Numbered from the stretch's first letter, positions 1-11,518 are shown. The stretch: DNA of 64,000 nt from Cinclus cinclus (GCF_963662255.1 NC_085050.1:21996131-22060130); one strand, 5' to 3'. Numbers and translations are program-made. The notes: generated by a model not told the origin, from the sequence alone.

Positions 1-3000
1 AGGAGGTACTTCCAAGCCTCACCTCTAACATAGGAATATGTAGTTTTCACAGTCTGTGCTTGCAAATGCACCTATCCTAAGGCTGTCATGAAGCCTTAGA
101 AACAAATAGTAGATTAAAATTCCAGCAAATGGATGCAATCTGTTTATACCCCTTAATCTTATTTTTATAATTTACCAGTGCCCCTGCTAATGGAAAACAT
201 GCATTGCATCTAGAGGAAGGTGCATTCGAGTGAAGAACTCTTCCCCAGGAGCCTGGTGTGTTTATGTGGTGTAACCCAGCATTTGAGCATTAGTTCCTCA
301 GTAGAAAACAGCTTCACTTTCTCAGCATGCCTCCTGCTCCCAGCCTGGAGTGTGATATCACAGTCCTTCAGAAAACCAGTGTTAGTCACTTATGTACTCT
401 GCAAGAAAATGAAGAGTTTTGTTTCAATTCCTCCATTAAAAGGCCAGTAAAACTGGGCTGTAGGTTGAAGCTAGTCTGAAGTTACCAAAAAGCACAGGAG
501 TGACTCCATGAAGAGTTTTCTACCTCAGAGTAGAATTTCTACCAGAAAATTAGCATTTTCTACCAGGATGTTCCTCAAATGACTACACTGAGCCAGGTAT
601 TAATACCAGAACCTCAGGTAATTTCTGTTAGGGCTCTAACAGGAGCACAGCTGCAGTGCAGTGCCTCGGATGGCCTTGCTCTAAATGATACACATGCTTA
701 GCACTGTATTTAGGGTTTGCTGGATGATATCAAAGTTCTTTTTTATTGTGTTTTGCTTAAGTAGTCAGGACGATAATCCCTAATACAAGATTATTTACAA
801 AATGTCTTTTGCAATGACAGATGAGAGGTATTAAAAAAGTCTTGTATTTTCATTTTAAAGTAAAACCAGTCATTATTTAACTATAGTAATTGCAGTGGAG
901 AGAGGGCAGCATGAACTGTACCAGAGAAGCAGAAAAGTACACAGAATAGTTGCAAAACAAATTTAGTTGATTAAATGCAGTACATTAAAATCAGACATAA
1001 TAATGTTGACATTTTAGTATTGTTAATGAAGGGCCCAGCTATTGATCTTTGCTTGGGCGACTGTCTATTGAATCCACTGGACTTACATTCAGAAAAAGTG
1101 TAGCCTAATGAATTCTAAGTAATAATTTCTATACAAGGTAAAACTTCTCTGAGAGCAATTCATGAAATTTCTACGTCAGCCTGAGTGTGAAGAGGCTTTC
1201 CAATCCAGCATGATATAAGTCATTAACCTCACTTGAATGAGGAAGGAAAATAATACTGTATTTTGTTTAACCTCTGCAGCTTCAGAACTCCAAAATCACT
1301 ATGGGCTCTATGAATAGATCAGAACAGTAAAAGCTTCAAAATTTTCCATAGCTATCTCATTATGTGAAGCAACATAGGCCTCTCTGAGGGGAGCTACTAG
1401 CTGGAACGAACACAAATCAAAAATGAATTCAGATTATAAAAATAGTGGATCGTTTTATTTCATTAAATTAATTTTTATATCATTCTGGTTGCTGAATACA
1501 TTAATTCTGTTCTCCTGACCCCTTGATGTGTACCCTGAATGGAGCTATAGTGGGATCTGAATGGGTAGCCAGGCAAACTCAACTTTCCCCTAAAGCCTCT
1601 CTATTGGAGAAGCTTCTTGGAGGACTCGAATGCTGTGACTTGTCAGAAACTGGATCCTGGGCTATATGAACTATCACAATTCCTACATTCCTTCAGTTCT
1701 CCTGAGCAGTGGACAGACAGTTGTTGCTGTCCACCAGCTCTTTGTCAATGCTTTTCTGTGGAGGGTGCCAACTGCTTGCCAGCAGAGCCAGTATGGTAGT
1801 TCACGAGCTCTCCCTAGTCTGCTCCAGGCAAAAATCAGCCAGGTTGTTTTACACAATGTCAGGTGTGGTCTGAGCTAACTGGTTTTCCCTGGAAGGATTA
1901 AGAAGTGTTTGTGCACTGCTCTGATGTCTGCTCTGGGGCTGCAGCATCTGGCATGGTGAGATACTGGAGTGCTAAGTGCCAACATAGCTGGGTTCAGCAA
2001 AGTGTCCTGCTGCTTTGTGCTGTGATAATCAGTGAAGCAGGCTTCATCATCATCAGTTATTGATTTTTCAGGGTGTTCTTCCGCTGGAAGACTTCAAACC
2101 AGCTTCTCATTATGATGAGTGGTTTAAAAATAATGAATATTTAGATATTATTTACAAACATGCTCATTTACATTTTTAAGGCACTACTATATTAGTATTA
2201 GCATTACTTTACTAAGAGATCTTTCTGATGCAAATCCAGATTCTGATACTGTTGGTTCCTCTCCAGTTAAGTACTCCTTCTCATTAACGCAAGATCTTTG
2301 CTGAATGCATTTAAAATGAGGAAAGAAATTTTAAAAATCAAATTTTAAATTCAGTAAGAATTCTCGCTGACTTCTGTGGACCAAGTATTTAATGCAGAAT
2401 TGATCTGATGATCACAGATTTGAAAAAAATTGTCAAAAGGTAGCAGTAATTTCCTTTAACACTATTTTCTATGGAGTTGTAGGACATTACAATCGTATTT
2501 TTACAAAATGTTTACAGACAGTAAACTACAGATATAAATTTCTTTTAAATGAGTATATTTAGAGCACCACAACCAGTATTTTAATCTTCATTTTTTTAAA
2601 AGGGAATGCCTCCTCTGTGAGTAGAAATTGATTTGGTTTGATCAATTTCTACTCCGTATTTGTTCCTTCCTTGCCCCACTGTTCATTCAGCTACTGGGGC
2701 AAAGACAAGAAGAATAGAAGACAGAAAAGTAGCTTGTGGTTCTGCAACACTGATCCTTGCTGGTATAAGCCACAATTTCAATTTGCTTTTGCATGTGAGG
2801 ATAATCTCAACCTGTGACTAATGGAACTCAATAATACATGAGTCAATACCCTGCTAAGTATGTAGGGTGTTTTTTAGTTATTTCTTTTGAATGTCTTTGT
2901 ACTTTTACGACTAGTTAGTACTATGAGAGACAGTACATCTGGTTGAAATTTTCTAAGTCATCATAGTAAAATACAGCTCAGTACAGAACCTTTAACAGTA

Positions 3001-3151
3001 ATTCCTGCCACACAGTATCTGTTACCCTTCCTAGTAATTTCAAAGTCATTACAATGCTACCAGACTTACTTTTAGGAAATTCAGATCCTAAGGATGCTTT
3101 TTGCATAGTGAAAAAGAAAAATTTAATCCCTACCTCTCTGTAAATGCGTAG
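1..3151 (+). other. NWD2: NWD2 intron (3' part)
   Basis: This is AT-rich non-coding sequence upstream of the first NWD2 exon in the window. It ends in a splice acceptor at 3150-3151, preceded by a modest pyrimidine tract. The N-terminal coding part of NWD2 (about 119 residues, including most of the DUF4062-like region) was looked for here and not found, so it should lie to the left. The only structured element seen is a perfect 14-bp hairpin at 2619-2654. No repeat family was recognised. Confidence 0.8.
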
Positions 3152-3355
3152 GGCCTATTGGGAGAGAAGTATGGGAACATCCGAATACCGGGGGAAGTTG
3201 AATCAGCAGAATTTGAAATGATCCTGGATGCTGCTGTAGAGGCCAAGCTAGAGACAAGGATTTTAGAAGAGTGGTACTGCAGGGATGAGAACGCAGTGCC
3301 ACCAGCATATTACCTCAGACCAAAATCAGAAATGCTGAAGAACTACCAGAATACG
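3152..3355 (+). CDS. NWD2: NWD2 coding exon (GLLGEKYG... segment)
   Basis: This exon has 204 nt, or 68 codons, and is phase 0 at both ends. It begins right after the acceptor AG at 3150-3151 with GLLGEKYGN and ends at ACG before a strong donor, gtaag. It holds the end of the DUF4062-like N-terminal region, including IRIPGEV, FEMILDAA and the strongly conserved LEEWYCRDEN. The open frame runs on past 3355 to 3445, but that extension is intron. Confidence 0.95.
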
Positions 3356-6300
3356 GTAAGTCATAGTAACGTGCTCACTGAAGTTTTCTCTATCTGTTAC
3401 AGTGGCAGGCAGCCCCCAAGGTCAGGCACTTGCTGTTGTCTTTGAATTAGGTTCTACAGCCCTGTCCACATCTGAACAACTGCTGCTGTGGTGCTCCTTT
3501 CCTGTACGTGGTGAAGGAGCACCTGCAAACACCAAGGAGCGTGACTCCTGCACTGATGCACTCTCTGATTTCTAGAGCAAGTGAACCTGGGTCATCTGTG
3601 ACCTGTTTGGGCTAGTGGGACAGTTGTACAGATCTCCCTTCCCTGATGTTGCAACATGGAGAACTCAGGCTCTTCTGCTTTGTACTGTGCATTTGCTAGA
3701 TTTCAATGAACAGGACTTGCAGAGGAAATACGCATTTTCCCTTCTAACCCCACAGAAGAAAATTCTGACAGTCTAGCAAGTGCTTAGCACTGTCCTGAGT
3801 CAGATATAATCCTTTTAACTTATTAACTGTATTCAAACATAAGATTTTTAAACACTGTTAATTATAATTTTTTAAAGCAGGCATTTGTCTTTAATTGATG
3901 ATGATAAAAATGGTATCTATTTCTCAGGGCTCAGTTCCACCCTCCTACACATCCAGTACATACCTAAGAGCATCTTTTAGTGTACAGGAAATTAAATCCT
4001 TAAAAGAGTTTTCACTTCATTTTGAGTGCATATTGTATTATTGGGGATTTTTGTCATTCAATCTTAGTACTTTTCCTGAAGTTACTGACTAACACGGGAC
4101 TAAGTAAAAAGCTGTTCATTAACTTAAGTGATTGTAACCTATAACTTAAGCTGTTCATAACTTAGAATAACTTTTGAAAATATGTCCATAACTTAAACCT
4201 GTAATGTAGATGTAACATAACTTGAAGATGTAGCACAGAGTTACATTTCATAAACTTATAGAAAGTAATAAAAGCTACTCAGCTCTGTCAAGAAAGAGTA
4301 AGGGGATTTATCGTGAAGATTCCACACTCTGGGAAAACTGGAGACTCCTGAAATATTTCACCAGCAGTAAATAAAACCTAGCTGTTTTAGAGAAAGCACC
4401 AGCATAGTATTTGCAAGATACCATCTGAAAGGATTAGTGAATTTATATTAGAGTTCCTCTCTGATGACAGTTAAGATTAGTGTTACTATAGCAATGAATG
4501 AATGAACATAATGTCACATATAATCCTGTATTTTTAAAATATGGTAGCTAATATAAGGCACTTAATTACAGGTACCAGGAACCTCATTTTTAGTTTTGAG
4601 ATACAAGTTTAAATTATTATCATTATTACGTCTCATTAAAGGAGTGATAATTTTAGCAGTATTGCTGCTGCTTTATTATCATTATTTCAGGCTTGGTTCT
4701 CAAAACCCTCTTTCTGTAAAGCTGTTATTGGCCTTACTCTTGAAAAATATTGCATTAGCTACCTACTCTGGGGATTTAGAAAATACTCCAAGGAGCTAAT
4801 TCTTAAAATTCCAAAATTGAATACAGTACGATCATCTGCAGTATATAAAATGTTTAACTTTTGGGTTTTTTGTTAGTGTATGTGTTTCTCTATTACCATG
4901 TTATTTTTGGCTTGAATATTAGACTTCTACTTTCTGATGCTGTTCATGTATGCATTACACCTACTTTTTAATTGTGGATATTTTTAAAAGATGGAATCTT
5001 CTTCAAATTCTATGAATGAGAACAAATGGCAAGATATATCAGAAGAGATTAAGAAGATTTTTAAGACTGCCGTGAAATTGCTGTATGAGAAAGGAAAAAT
5101 GAAACACAGCCAAGCAAAGAGATATCTTTCCTCTGGTAAAGTTCATGCTAACAATTTCTATGCATTCATTTATTGTCTTTTCTGTCAACCTTTCCACAAA
5201 CATGAAAATATATTTCTGTTTGCATTTCTTGTATAGGGGAGAATGGGGGAAGAAAAAGGTTTGTTGTGCTTGCTTGAGACTAAAACCCATACAAAAGAAC
5301 CCAGCAAATTCTCTGTGTTTGTTTTTTTCTGTTTTTTACAGAGAACAAATGTTGTCGAGTCTGCCTGTTGGGGGTAGGGCATGTTCTTGAACTGTTTATG
5401 AAGAAAAGTTGACAGAGACTTTTGTGTTCTCTTTTCATCCCCAGCTATTGAAGATGAACTTGATTTTGCCTTGGGTAAACAAACACCAGCTTTCCTAAAG
5501 AAGTGTGTTTGCTATATCCGGAAAATTGCCAACATTGAGCGTTTCGTTAAAATTCCGGAGATGGGAAAATACATGGACGTGGTACATAAATCTGGGAAGT
5601 TTCTACGAGATCCCGAGGCCCATGAGAAACTGATCAAGCTCAGGGATGAGTTCATTCCTACCATTGTTGCATCATCCAATCTGAGAGTGTACACATCCGT
5701 CACCCACTGTGACATGAAACTGGGTTACTCCCAAGAAGTGGAGAGCCATTACATTGAAGGACTTGGTAAACAGTTCTATGAAGACATGATTGATATAATC
5801 CAAGCTACAGTGCAGCAGAATTTTGACACAGAGACAGACATGCTGTATGATGAAGTTCTTCAACACTCATCGTTATGTAAAACATACTCCACCTTTTATG
5901 AATATAGATGTGAGGCATTAAACATAGTTCACAAATATGTTCTACCTAGAAAAATAGGACACGTTAACCCTCTTATCATATATGGAGGACCATGCACAGG
6001 GAAGACTCTTCTGTTAGCTGAAGCAGCGAAGAAGGTAAATAAGTACCTTACATACTAAGGTCATGTTGAGAGCATTACTGTGTGTAAATGCTAACTTAGT
6101 TTAATTCTTTCTTTTCTCAACAGATCTAAAAGCCCTCGATATATAAAATAAAAATAATAGCATGTATATTCAGTATATTATTGTACACATATGCAGAAAA
6201 ATATTACCTTCCAATAATAACATGCCTGTATAATGTGCTTAGCCAAAACAAATACAGTTTATCAAAGCTCTTACAAGTCTAATAGGAATCAATATATTTT

Positions 6301-9300
6301 GAATTAACAATGCATATTTTAGAATGATCTCTTTCCTTCTTGTTCCTCTGAGGGCCAATGAATCCACAACCATCTATACATCTTATTCTGGTTTTAGTCT
6401 TAAACACAAATACAGTACGTCTTTCCAAGCCATGCCATCTCATGTTCTCATTAGAAATTATTCCAGAATTATTCTAATACACTGACTACAAATCTATATG
6501 TAGTAAGCTGCAAAAATACCCATACTTACGTATCTGGCGTATGCTGTTTAAGTCATTGAGCTGAGTACTACAGGGAAATTAATGAAACATTTGTGCAAGC
6601 CAGGACAAGATGCAGAAAAAGACCAAGCTGGCATCACCAGACCTAATTCTGCAGGTGACAGTGACAGCTTTGAGTTCCCAGCAGGGTGGTCAGAGAACTT
6701 AGCATAGTGAGCTGGGAAACAGCCATATCAGCCAGAAAGAAATTAAGAAAGAAATGAAGAAGAGAACAGTACTGTTTAAGACCCCTGCATCTACTTCCTG
6801 TGTAGACACATTAGCTGCATATATGAAATTGGGATTTGCAACTCAAGATCTCATTTCATATCTGAGTAGATAAGTCAGCCTAGAGACTGTGGTTCTGCTT
6901 TTCTTTTAAAATACTGTAATAACATCAAGTGAGGTAAAGAGATGTAAAACCAAGTGTGTTAGCCTGCACAGACTAGGAAGATTGGAAGAACTTACATCCC
7001 TCACTGGCTTGGAGTGCTCTAACCAAAAAAACTTCAAGAGATACATACTTCTTCCTTTTTGTGGCAGTGTTTTAGAGTAAAAGTCACAGGTACACCAAGG
7101 CAAAGTGTAGTTCTATGGGCCAGGGATTAAAGTGACCAGCTAGTTAATGGCAATCTGTACTCTGATCTGTGTCCTCTAGAGACATGTCGTTATACTCAGT
7201 CAGAATCAATGCTGAGCAGGCTTAGGTGGTAGGCTGGTGTGCCTGACCAAGGATGACTGTGTAGTGTCTAAGGAAGTTCATTTATAAGAGACTCTATCTA
7301 CTTACTTTCAGAGGTGAGACCCAGATTTTGCAAAGAGTATCCTGGGATTTATGGAGTACATTCTAGTCATGTCCCCTTTGATGTAAGCCTTTTTGTGCTA
7401 AACAACGATGATATATGATTTTACTTTTGTTCAGTGCACCCACCTCAAACTCTGACAGTGAAAGCATTTATATTCAACTAGTAATATTTTTAAATGTTTA
7501 TTCATATATAGACTATCATTATTTATAAAGTCTGTTACTGTGCTTCATTGAGATATAAACTAAATTATGCTCTATATTCTAGGCCTACTCCTGGTTGCAA
7601 GAAGAGATGGGACCAGACTCTGACCCCGTGGTAGTTATAAGATTTTTGGGATCCACTGAAACAAGTACAGATCTGAAGAATATACTTCAAAGCATTTGTG
7701 AACAGCTAGCAGTCAACTATCGTTGCCTCGTACAAAGTTACCCGAAAAAGATTCATGACCTTCGGGACTTGTTCATAAATCTTTTGAATGAGTCTTCATT
7801 TCACAGGCCACTGGTGATTATATTTGATGCTTTAGAACAGCTAACAGATAGTGATGATAGTAGGAAGCTCTGGTGGCTTCCCGTTCACCTTCCACGTTCA
7901 GTACGGATAATTTTGTCAACACTGCCAAACAAGCATGGGATCCTGCAAAAACTGAGGTGCCTTATTCATGAAGAAAGTAACTATATTGAATTGACTGCAA
8001 GGGACAGAAAGATGTGTAGTCAAGTACTGAAGCATCAGCTGCTGCGAGTTAAAAGGAAAGTAACATCAGGGCAACAAATCTATGTCAATGAGGCATTCTC
8101 CAAGTGCACACTGCCTATGTTTGTGAACCTAACCTTCAGAGAGGTCAGGCACTGGAGATCTCATAAGGATGTGGATGAGTCCTCCCTCTGTGTTACTGTC
8201 CATGAAAGCATAGAGCAGTTGTTTTGGTCACTGGAAAACAAGTGTGGGTCAAGACTATTGTCAAGAGCACTTGGCTACATTACTATGTCCAGATCTGGCC
8301 TGAGTGAAATGGAACTGGAGGATATTTTAGCCCTTGACAACAGTGTTATGTATGAACTGAATGAAAGAGTCAGAGAGAGTAACCCATTGAGAATTCCATA
8401 TATCTACATTGCAAGACTTAAGGAGGGCTTACAGGGGTATTTAATAGAGCGACAGGTGAAAAATGTAACACTGCTTCTTTGGGCAAATAGGCACTTGCAA
8501 CTAATTGCCCAGAAATTGTACCTGCACAATGAAGAAGACTTACGTGAAATGCACACGGTCATGGCAGAGTATTTCCTTGGTGTTTGGTCAGGTGGACGAA
8601 GAAAACCTTTTTACAGCAATGACCAGTATCCAAGTGGTTTTCCTGACCGTGGCAGTAGAGGCCTGAATGAGGATGAAAAGCAGTGCATGGATCAGGCTGC
8701 TTTTGACAGGCAGGCACCAGATCAGCCATGGGTCTTTCAGTGTAACCCATTGGAACCTGATATCTTTTTTATTAATCACAGAAAAATGACAGAGCTTATT
8801 CATCACTTAACAAGATGTGGAAGAACTGATGATCTTCTGTATGGAGTCATCATGAACTTCAGCTGGCTGTACACCATGATTAGAATAGGGCAGTTTGATA
8901 AAGCACTTTCTGACATAGAGCTGGCTTACACCTACTCTCAAGAAAAGGAGCTGAAATTTCTGGCCAGTACCCTCCGCAGTATAAAGTTCAAAGTAGTAAA
9001 ATACCCAGGTTCACTCTCTGCTGAATTGCAGCAGAGACTTCTCCCAGTAGTAAGTTCATTGCCCAAACTCAGACATCTCCTCCTAGAATGTGACAAGGAT
9101 GGACCCAAGTACTGCTCTATTGTCCCTCTGCATTCCTCCATGGATGTGACTTACAGTCCCGAGCGCCTGCCGCTGTCATCCAGCTGCATGCATGTCACTG
9201 AGATTTTGCCTACATTTAATCCCAGCACAATTATTGCTGCTTTAGAAAATGGCTCCATTAGCACTTGGGATGTAGAAACCCGCCAGTTACTAAGGCAAAT

Positions 9301-11518
9301 TACAACAGCTCCATCTGTTATTTTAGGGATGAAGCTTACTAGTGATGAAAAGTATCTTGTAGTAGCTACAACAAACAACACTCTTTTGATATATGATAAC
9401 ATAAATTCCTGTCTTCTGTCAGAGGTGGAAATTAAGGGGTCAAAACACTGTGGAATTGCAGGGGACTCTAGTTTTATAAATGGATTTACATTATCAGTCA
9501 ACCATGCGCTTGCTTGGCTGGAGGCCAGTAAAGATGTTACTGTAATAGATCTGCACTATGGCTGGCCTCTCTATCACTTCCACTGCTGGTACGAAGTGAC
9601 CTGTGTGCAGTGTTCTCCAGATGGAGTTTATGCATTCTGTGGGCAGTATTTGAACACCACGACCATTTTCCACTTGGGCAGTGGAGAGAAGCTGACCACT
9701 GTGACCTCAGAATTTTCAAGTGGATTTGTGAAATTCCTTCTCATTTTGGACACAGCCCAAGAAATGGTGATGGTGGACAGTGAGGGTAGCCTCTCTGTTT
9801 GGAATACAGAAGACATCGCAAAACCCCAGCTTACAGATGACTTTGACTGCAGAAGAGAAGACAGCGAAGTTGTCAGCATAGAGCTTTCTGAAGACCAAAG
9901 TGCAATTCTAATTTGTAAGGCTCTCAGCATTGAACTTCTTGACACTCATGTGTGGAAGGTGGCTGAAAAGTTTAGAGCTAAACACAATGAGCGCTTTATA
10001 TCTGCTGTGTTGTCCAAAAATGGCAACTGTATAATTGCTTCAATGGAAAATACCTCAGCCATTTTTGTTTGGAGAAGAGACACTGGACAGTGTATGGCAA
10101 GCTTACAAGAAATCTCAGGAACTATAGTCAGGCTAATTAAATCAAATCATCATAACATGCTGCTATCCTTATCCACCAGTGGTGTCCTTTCTATCTGGGA
10201 CATAGACATCATAACTGCTATGTCCAATATTGACAAATCTGGCAAACCCATCCAAAGATTGGTGTTGCCAGCCAGAGGTGAATTAATATACACATTGGAT
10301 GGATCAGATTCTGTCCATAAGTGGAACTTCAGCACTGGATTTATTGAAGCTGTGTTCAAGCATGAAGGTATTGTTGAAAACTGTGTGCTGACATCTTCTG
10401 GAGAGATAATGGTTACATCAGATGATAAATGCAGCCAGTATGTATGGCACACGGTTAGTGGTGAAAATATCTTTCGCATTAATGGACAAAAAATCTCAGA
10501 GCTAATGATTACTCACAATGACCAGTTTGTAGTCTCTCTCTGTGAGCAGAATGCATCTAGAGTTTGGCGACTGGCTACAGGACATAGGGTTTGCAATATT
10601 TTAGTTGCCTTACAGAATGCATTTATAACAACTGCAAATACATTTGTGGTTGGAATGGCAAAGAACAAAGTGTTGGCAGTGAGTCTCTGGACAGGCAGTA
10701 TAACAAAGAAGTTTTGCTGTGACGATGGTGCAAGCATTGTGGATATTAAGCTGATACCAGACTGCCCAGATATTATAGTATTTATAACATCTACTGAAAC
10801 TGTGAACATCTGGAGCCTAACAGAGGAGGTCATCTGCAGACGCGTACAGTTACCTACCAATTTCTTAAAAAAATTGGAAGACTTTGAAATATCTCCAAAT
10901 GGGAAGCTAGGAATTATAACCCGTGGTGATGAGAACATCAACGTGCTTGATCTATACAGCGGAAAACTTCGTGTGGTTCACGCTCCAGGTGTCATCTGGC
11001 GGCAGAGGCTGTCTCGAGATGGCCGGTACCTGGTGTATATTTGTTGTCGTGGGGAAGAAGATGATGACAATGGTGCAGTCTCTAGTTTAATTGTAATGAG
11101 GCTAGCAGATGGCAAAAACATTGGTGCCTGTTCTCTTTATAAAACTCCCACTTTTCTTGCACTCTCACAGAGACATTTAAACATTATTATTGGATTTGAT
11201 GATGGAAGTATAGGTACTTACACTGTAGTGGATCGAGTTGATGCTGCACTGAAAATCAAAATTGCTACTTCAAACAGCCGTCAGATTTTCAACAATGCAA
11301 CACAAGTGATTAGGCCAAAGTGTCACAATTATAGTTTCAAAGTGACTGCAGACTGCATTTGGAGGGAATCAACAGAAGTATTTGCAAGGGATAGCCCCAT
11401 TACAGTTACAGAGGCTGAGGTGAGTGAAGGAACACCAACCAAAAGACACAGCTACTGCTATGAGAAAGTGTGCTCAGCCATAGATTGCAGAGGACACAGT
11501 TTTGCATCTGACAACTGA
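3152..11518 (+). CDS. NWD2: NWD2, NACHT and WD repeat domain-containing protein 2 (N-terminus outside window)
   Basis: The coding segments are 3152-3355, 4991-5135, 5445-6034 and 7583-11518. All have GT/AG junctions and compatible phases, and they join to 1624 residues plus a TGA stop. Human NWD2 is 1742 residues and matches almost throughout, so about 119 N-terminal residues are missing to the left. Domain order: the end of a DUF4062-like region, a linker with a Lys-rich helix, a NACHT NTPase (Walker A GGPCTGKT at 5984-6007, Walker B region LVIIFDALEQ at 7811-7840), a winged-helix/helical stretch to about 9100, then a long WD-repeat region from about 9160 to 11350. WD-type motifs include STWDVETRQ, LSIWDIDII, YVWHTVSGE, RVWRLATGH and VNIWSLTEE. 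The architecture is that of STAND ATPases, in which a propeller usually senses a ligand and the NTPase drives oligomerisation. The cellular role of NWD2 is poorly known; it is mainly neuronal in mammals. No frameshift or internal stop is seen, so the gene appears intact. Identification is by homology recognised by eye. Confidence 0.96.
3356..4990 (+). other. NWD2: NWD2 intron
   Basis: This 1635-nt GT/AG intron has its acceptor AG at 4989-4990. It contains a cluster of degenerate TAACTT-type repeats at 4111-4226, described separately. A short hydrophobic open frame at 4596-4799 arises from T-rich, TTATTATC-like sequence and is not considered a gene. Confidence 0.85.
4111..4226. repeat. degenerate TAACTT(A) repeat cluster
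   Basis: Within about 115 bases the hexamer TAACTT occurs six times, mostly as ATAACTTAA or AACTTAAG. Two copies are preceded by CTGTTCAT. Spacing is irregular, so this is a decayed minisatellite-like cluster, not a regular tandem array. Confidence 0.5.
4991..5135 (+). CDS. NWD2: NWD2 coding exon (linker, MKHSQAKRYL segment)
   Basis: This exon has 145 nt, enters in phase 0 and leaves after the first base of a codon (G at 5135, donor gtaaag). It encodes a Ser/Asn-rich stretch that differs from human, followed by the well-conserved helical ISEEIKKIFKTAVKLL and KMKHSQAKRYL. The ATG at 4991 is simply the first codon of the exon and not a translation start, since the upstream exon joins in frame. 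Confidence 0.94.
5136..5444 (+). other. NWD2: NWD2 intron (short)
   Basis: This 309-nt intron runs from gtaaag to a good pyrimidine tract and cccag at 5440-5444. Open frames across it on both strands are chance extensions of exon reading frames. Confidence 0.9.
5445..6034 (+). CDS. NWD2: NWD2 coding exon carrying the Walker A motif
   Basis: This exon has 590 nt. Its first two bases complete an Ala codon begun at 5135, and it ends in AAG before gtaaat. It covers the region before and into the NACHT domain: a conserved block with KKCVCYIRKIANIERF and FIPTIVASSNLRVYTSVTH, then LIIYGGPCTGKTLLLAE, whose GxxxxGKT (5984-6007) is the nucleotide-binding P-loop. The open frame runs on to a stop at 6056-6058 inside the intron. 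Confidence 0.95.
6035..7582 (+). other. NWD2: NWD2 intron
   Basis: This 1548-nt GT/AG intron separates the Walker A exon from the exon with the rest of the NACHT domain. The acceptor is tctatattctag at 7571-7582. No repeat family or further exon was recognised inside. Confidence 0.9.
7583..11518 (+). CDS. NWD2: NWD2 terminal coding exon (NACHT core, helical region, all WD repeats)
   Basis: A single uninterrupted exon of 1311 codons ends in TGA at 11516-11518. It starts with AYSWLQ directly after the acceptor at 7581-7582. The Walker B hydrophobic strand followed by FDALEQ lies at 7811-7840. A conserved RKMCSQVLKHQLLRVKRKV block and a winged-helix-like region follow, then a helical region to about 9100, and from about 9160 WD repeats with Trp-Asp or related turns. 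The C-terminus, RGHSFASDN, aligns with the human end RGHSYAPDN, which supports the stop as genuine. Confidence 0.96.
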   Translation, partial: AYSWLQEEMGPDSDPVVVIRFLGSTETSTDLKNILQSICEQLAVNYRCLVQSYPKKIHDLRDLFINLLNESSFHRPLVIIFDALEQLTDSDDSRKLWWLPVHLPRSVRIILSTLPNKHGILQKLRCLIHEESNYIELTARDRKMCSQVLKHQLLRVKRKVTSGQQIYVNEAFSKCTLPMFVNLTFREVRHWRSHKDVDESSLCVTVHESIEQLFWSLENKCGSRLLSRALGYITMSRSGLSEMELEDILALDNSVMYELNERVRESNPLRIPYIYIARLKEGLQGYLIERQVKNVTLLLWANRHLQLIAQKLYLHNEEDLREMHTVMAEYFLGVWSGGRRKPFYSNDQYPSGFPDRGSRGLNEDEKQCMDQAAFDRQAPDQPWVFQCNPLEPDIFFINHRKMTELIHHLTRCGRTDDLLYGVIMNFSWLYTMIRIGQFDKALSDIELAYTYSQEKELKFLASTLRSIKFKVVKYPGSLSAELQQRLLPVVSSLPKLRHLLLECDKDGPKYCSIVPLHSSMDVTYSPERLPLSSSCMHVTEILPTFNPSTIIAALENGSISTWDVETRQLLRQITTAPSVILGMKLTSDEKYLVVATTNNTLLIYDNINSCLLSEVEIKGSKHCGIAGDSSFINGFTLSVNHALAWLEASKDVTVIDLHYGWPLYHFHCWYEVTCVQCSPDGVYAFCGQYLNTTTIFHLGSGEKLTTVTSEFSSGFVKFLLILDTAQEMVMVDSEGSLSVWNTEDIAKPQLTDDFDCRREDSEVVSIELSEDQSAILICKALSIELLDTHVWKVAEKFRAKHNERFISAVLSKNGNCIIASMENTSAIFVWRRDTGQCMASLQEISGTIVRLIKSNHHNMLLSLSTSGVLSIWDIDIITAMSNIDKSGKPIQRLVLPARGELIYTLDGSDSVHKWNFSTGFIEAVFKHEGIVENCVLTSSGEIMVTSDDKCSQYVWHTVSGENIFRINGQKISELMITHNDQFVVSLCEQNASRVWRLATGHRVCNILVALQNAFITTANTFVVGMAKNKVLAVSLWTGSITKKFCCDDGASIVDIKLIPDCPDIIVFITSTETVNIWSLTEEVICRRVQLPTNFLKKLEDFEISPNGKLGIITRGDENINVLDLYSGKLRVVHAPGVIWRQRLSRDGRYLVYICCRGEEDDDNGAVSSLIVMRLADGKNIGACSLYKTPTFLALSQRHLNIIIGFDDGSIGTYTVVDRVDAALKIKIATSNSRQIFNNATQVIRPKCHNYSFKVTADCIWRESTEVFARDSPITVTEAEVSEGTPTKRHSYCYEKVCSAIDCRGHSFASDN

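Noticed and set aside
4596..4799. 67-codon hydrophobic open frame resembling a membrane peptide
   Set aside because: It arises from T-rich TTATTATCATTATT sequence inside an NWD2 intron. The hydrophobic residues follow from base composition, and there is no supporting signal.
9151..10941. Minus-strand open frames of 105-142 codons across the NWD2 terminal exon
   Set aside because: They are antisense shadows of a long conserved coding exon and have no independent similarity.
7595..11518. NWD2 terminal ORF treated as a complete 1307-residue intronless gene
   Set aside because: Codons before 7595 back to the acceptor at 7581-7582, and three upstream exons, join in frame and match human NWD2 including Walker A.
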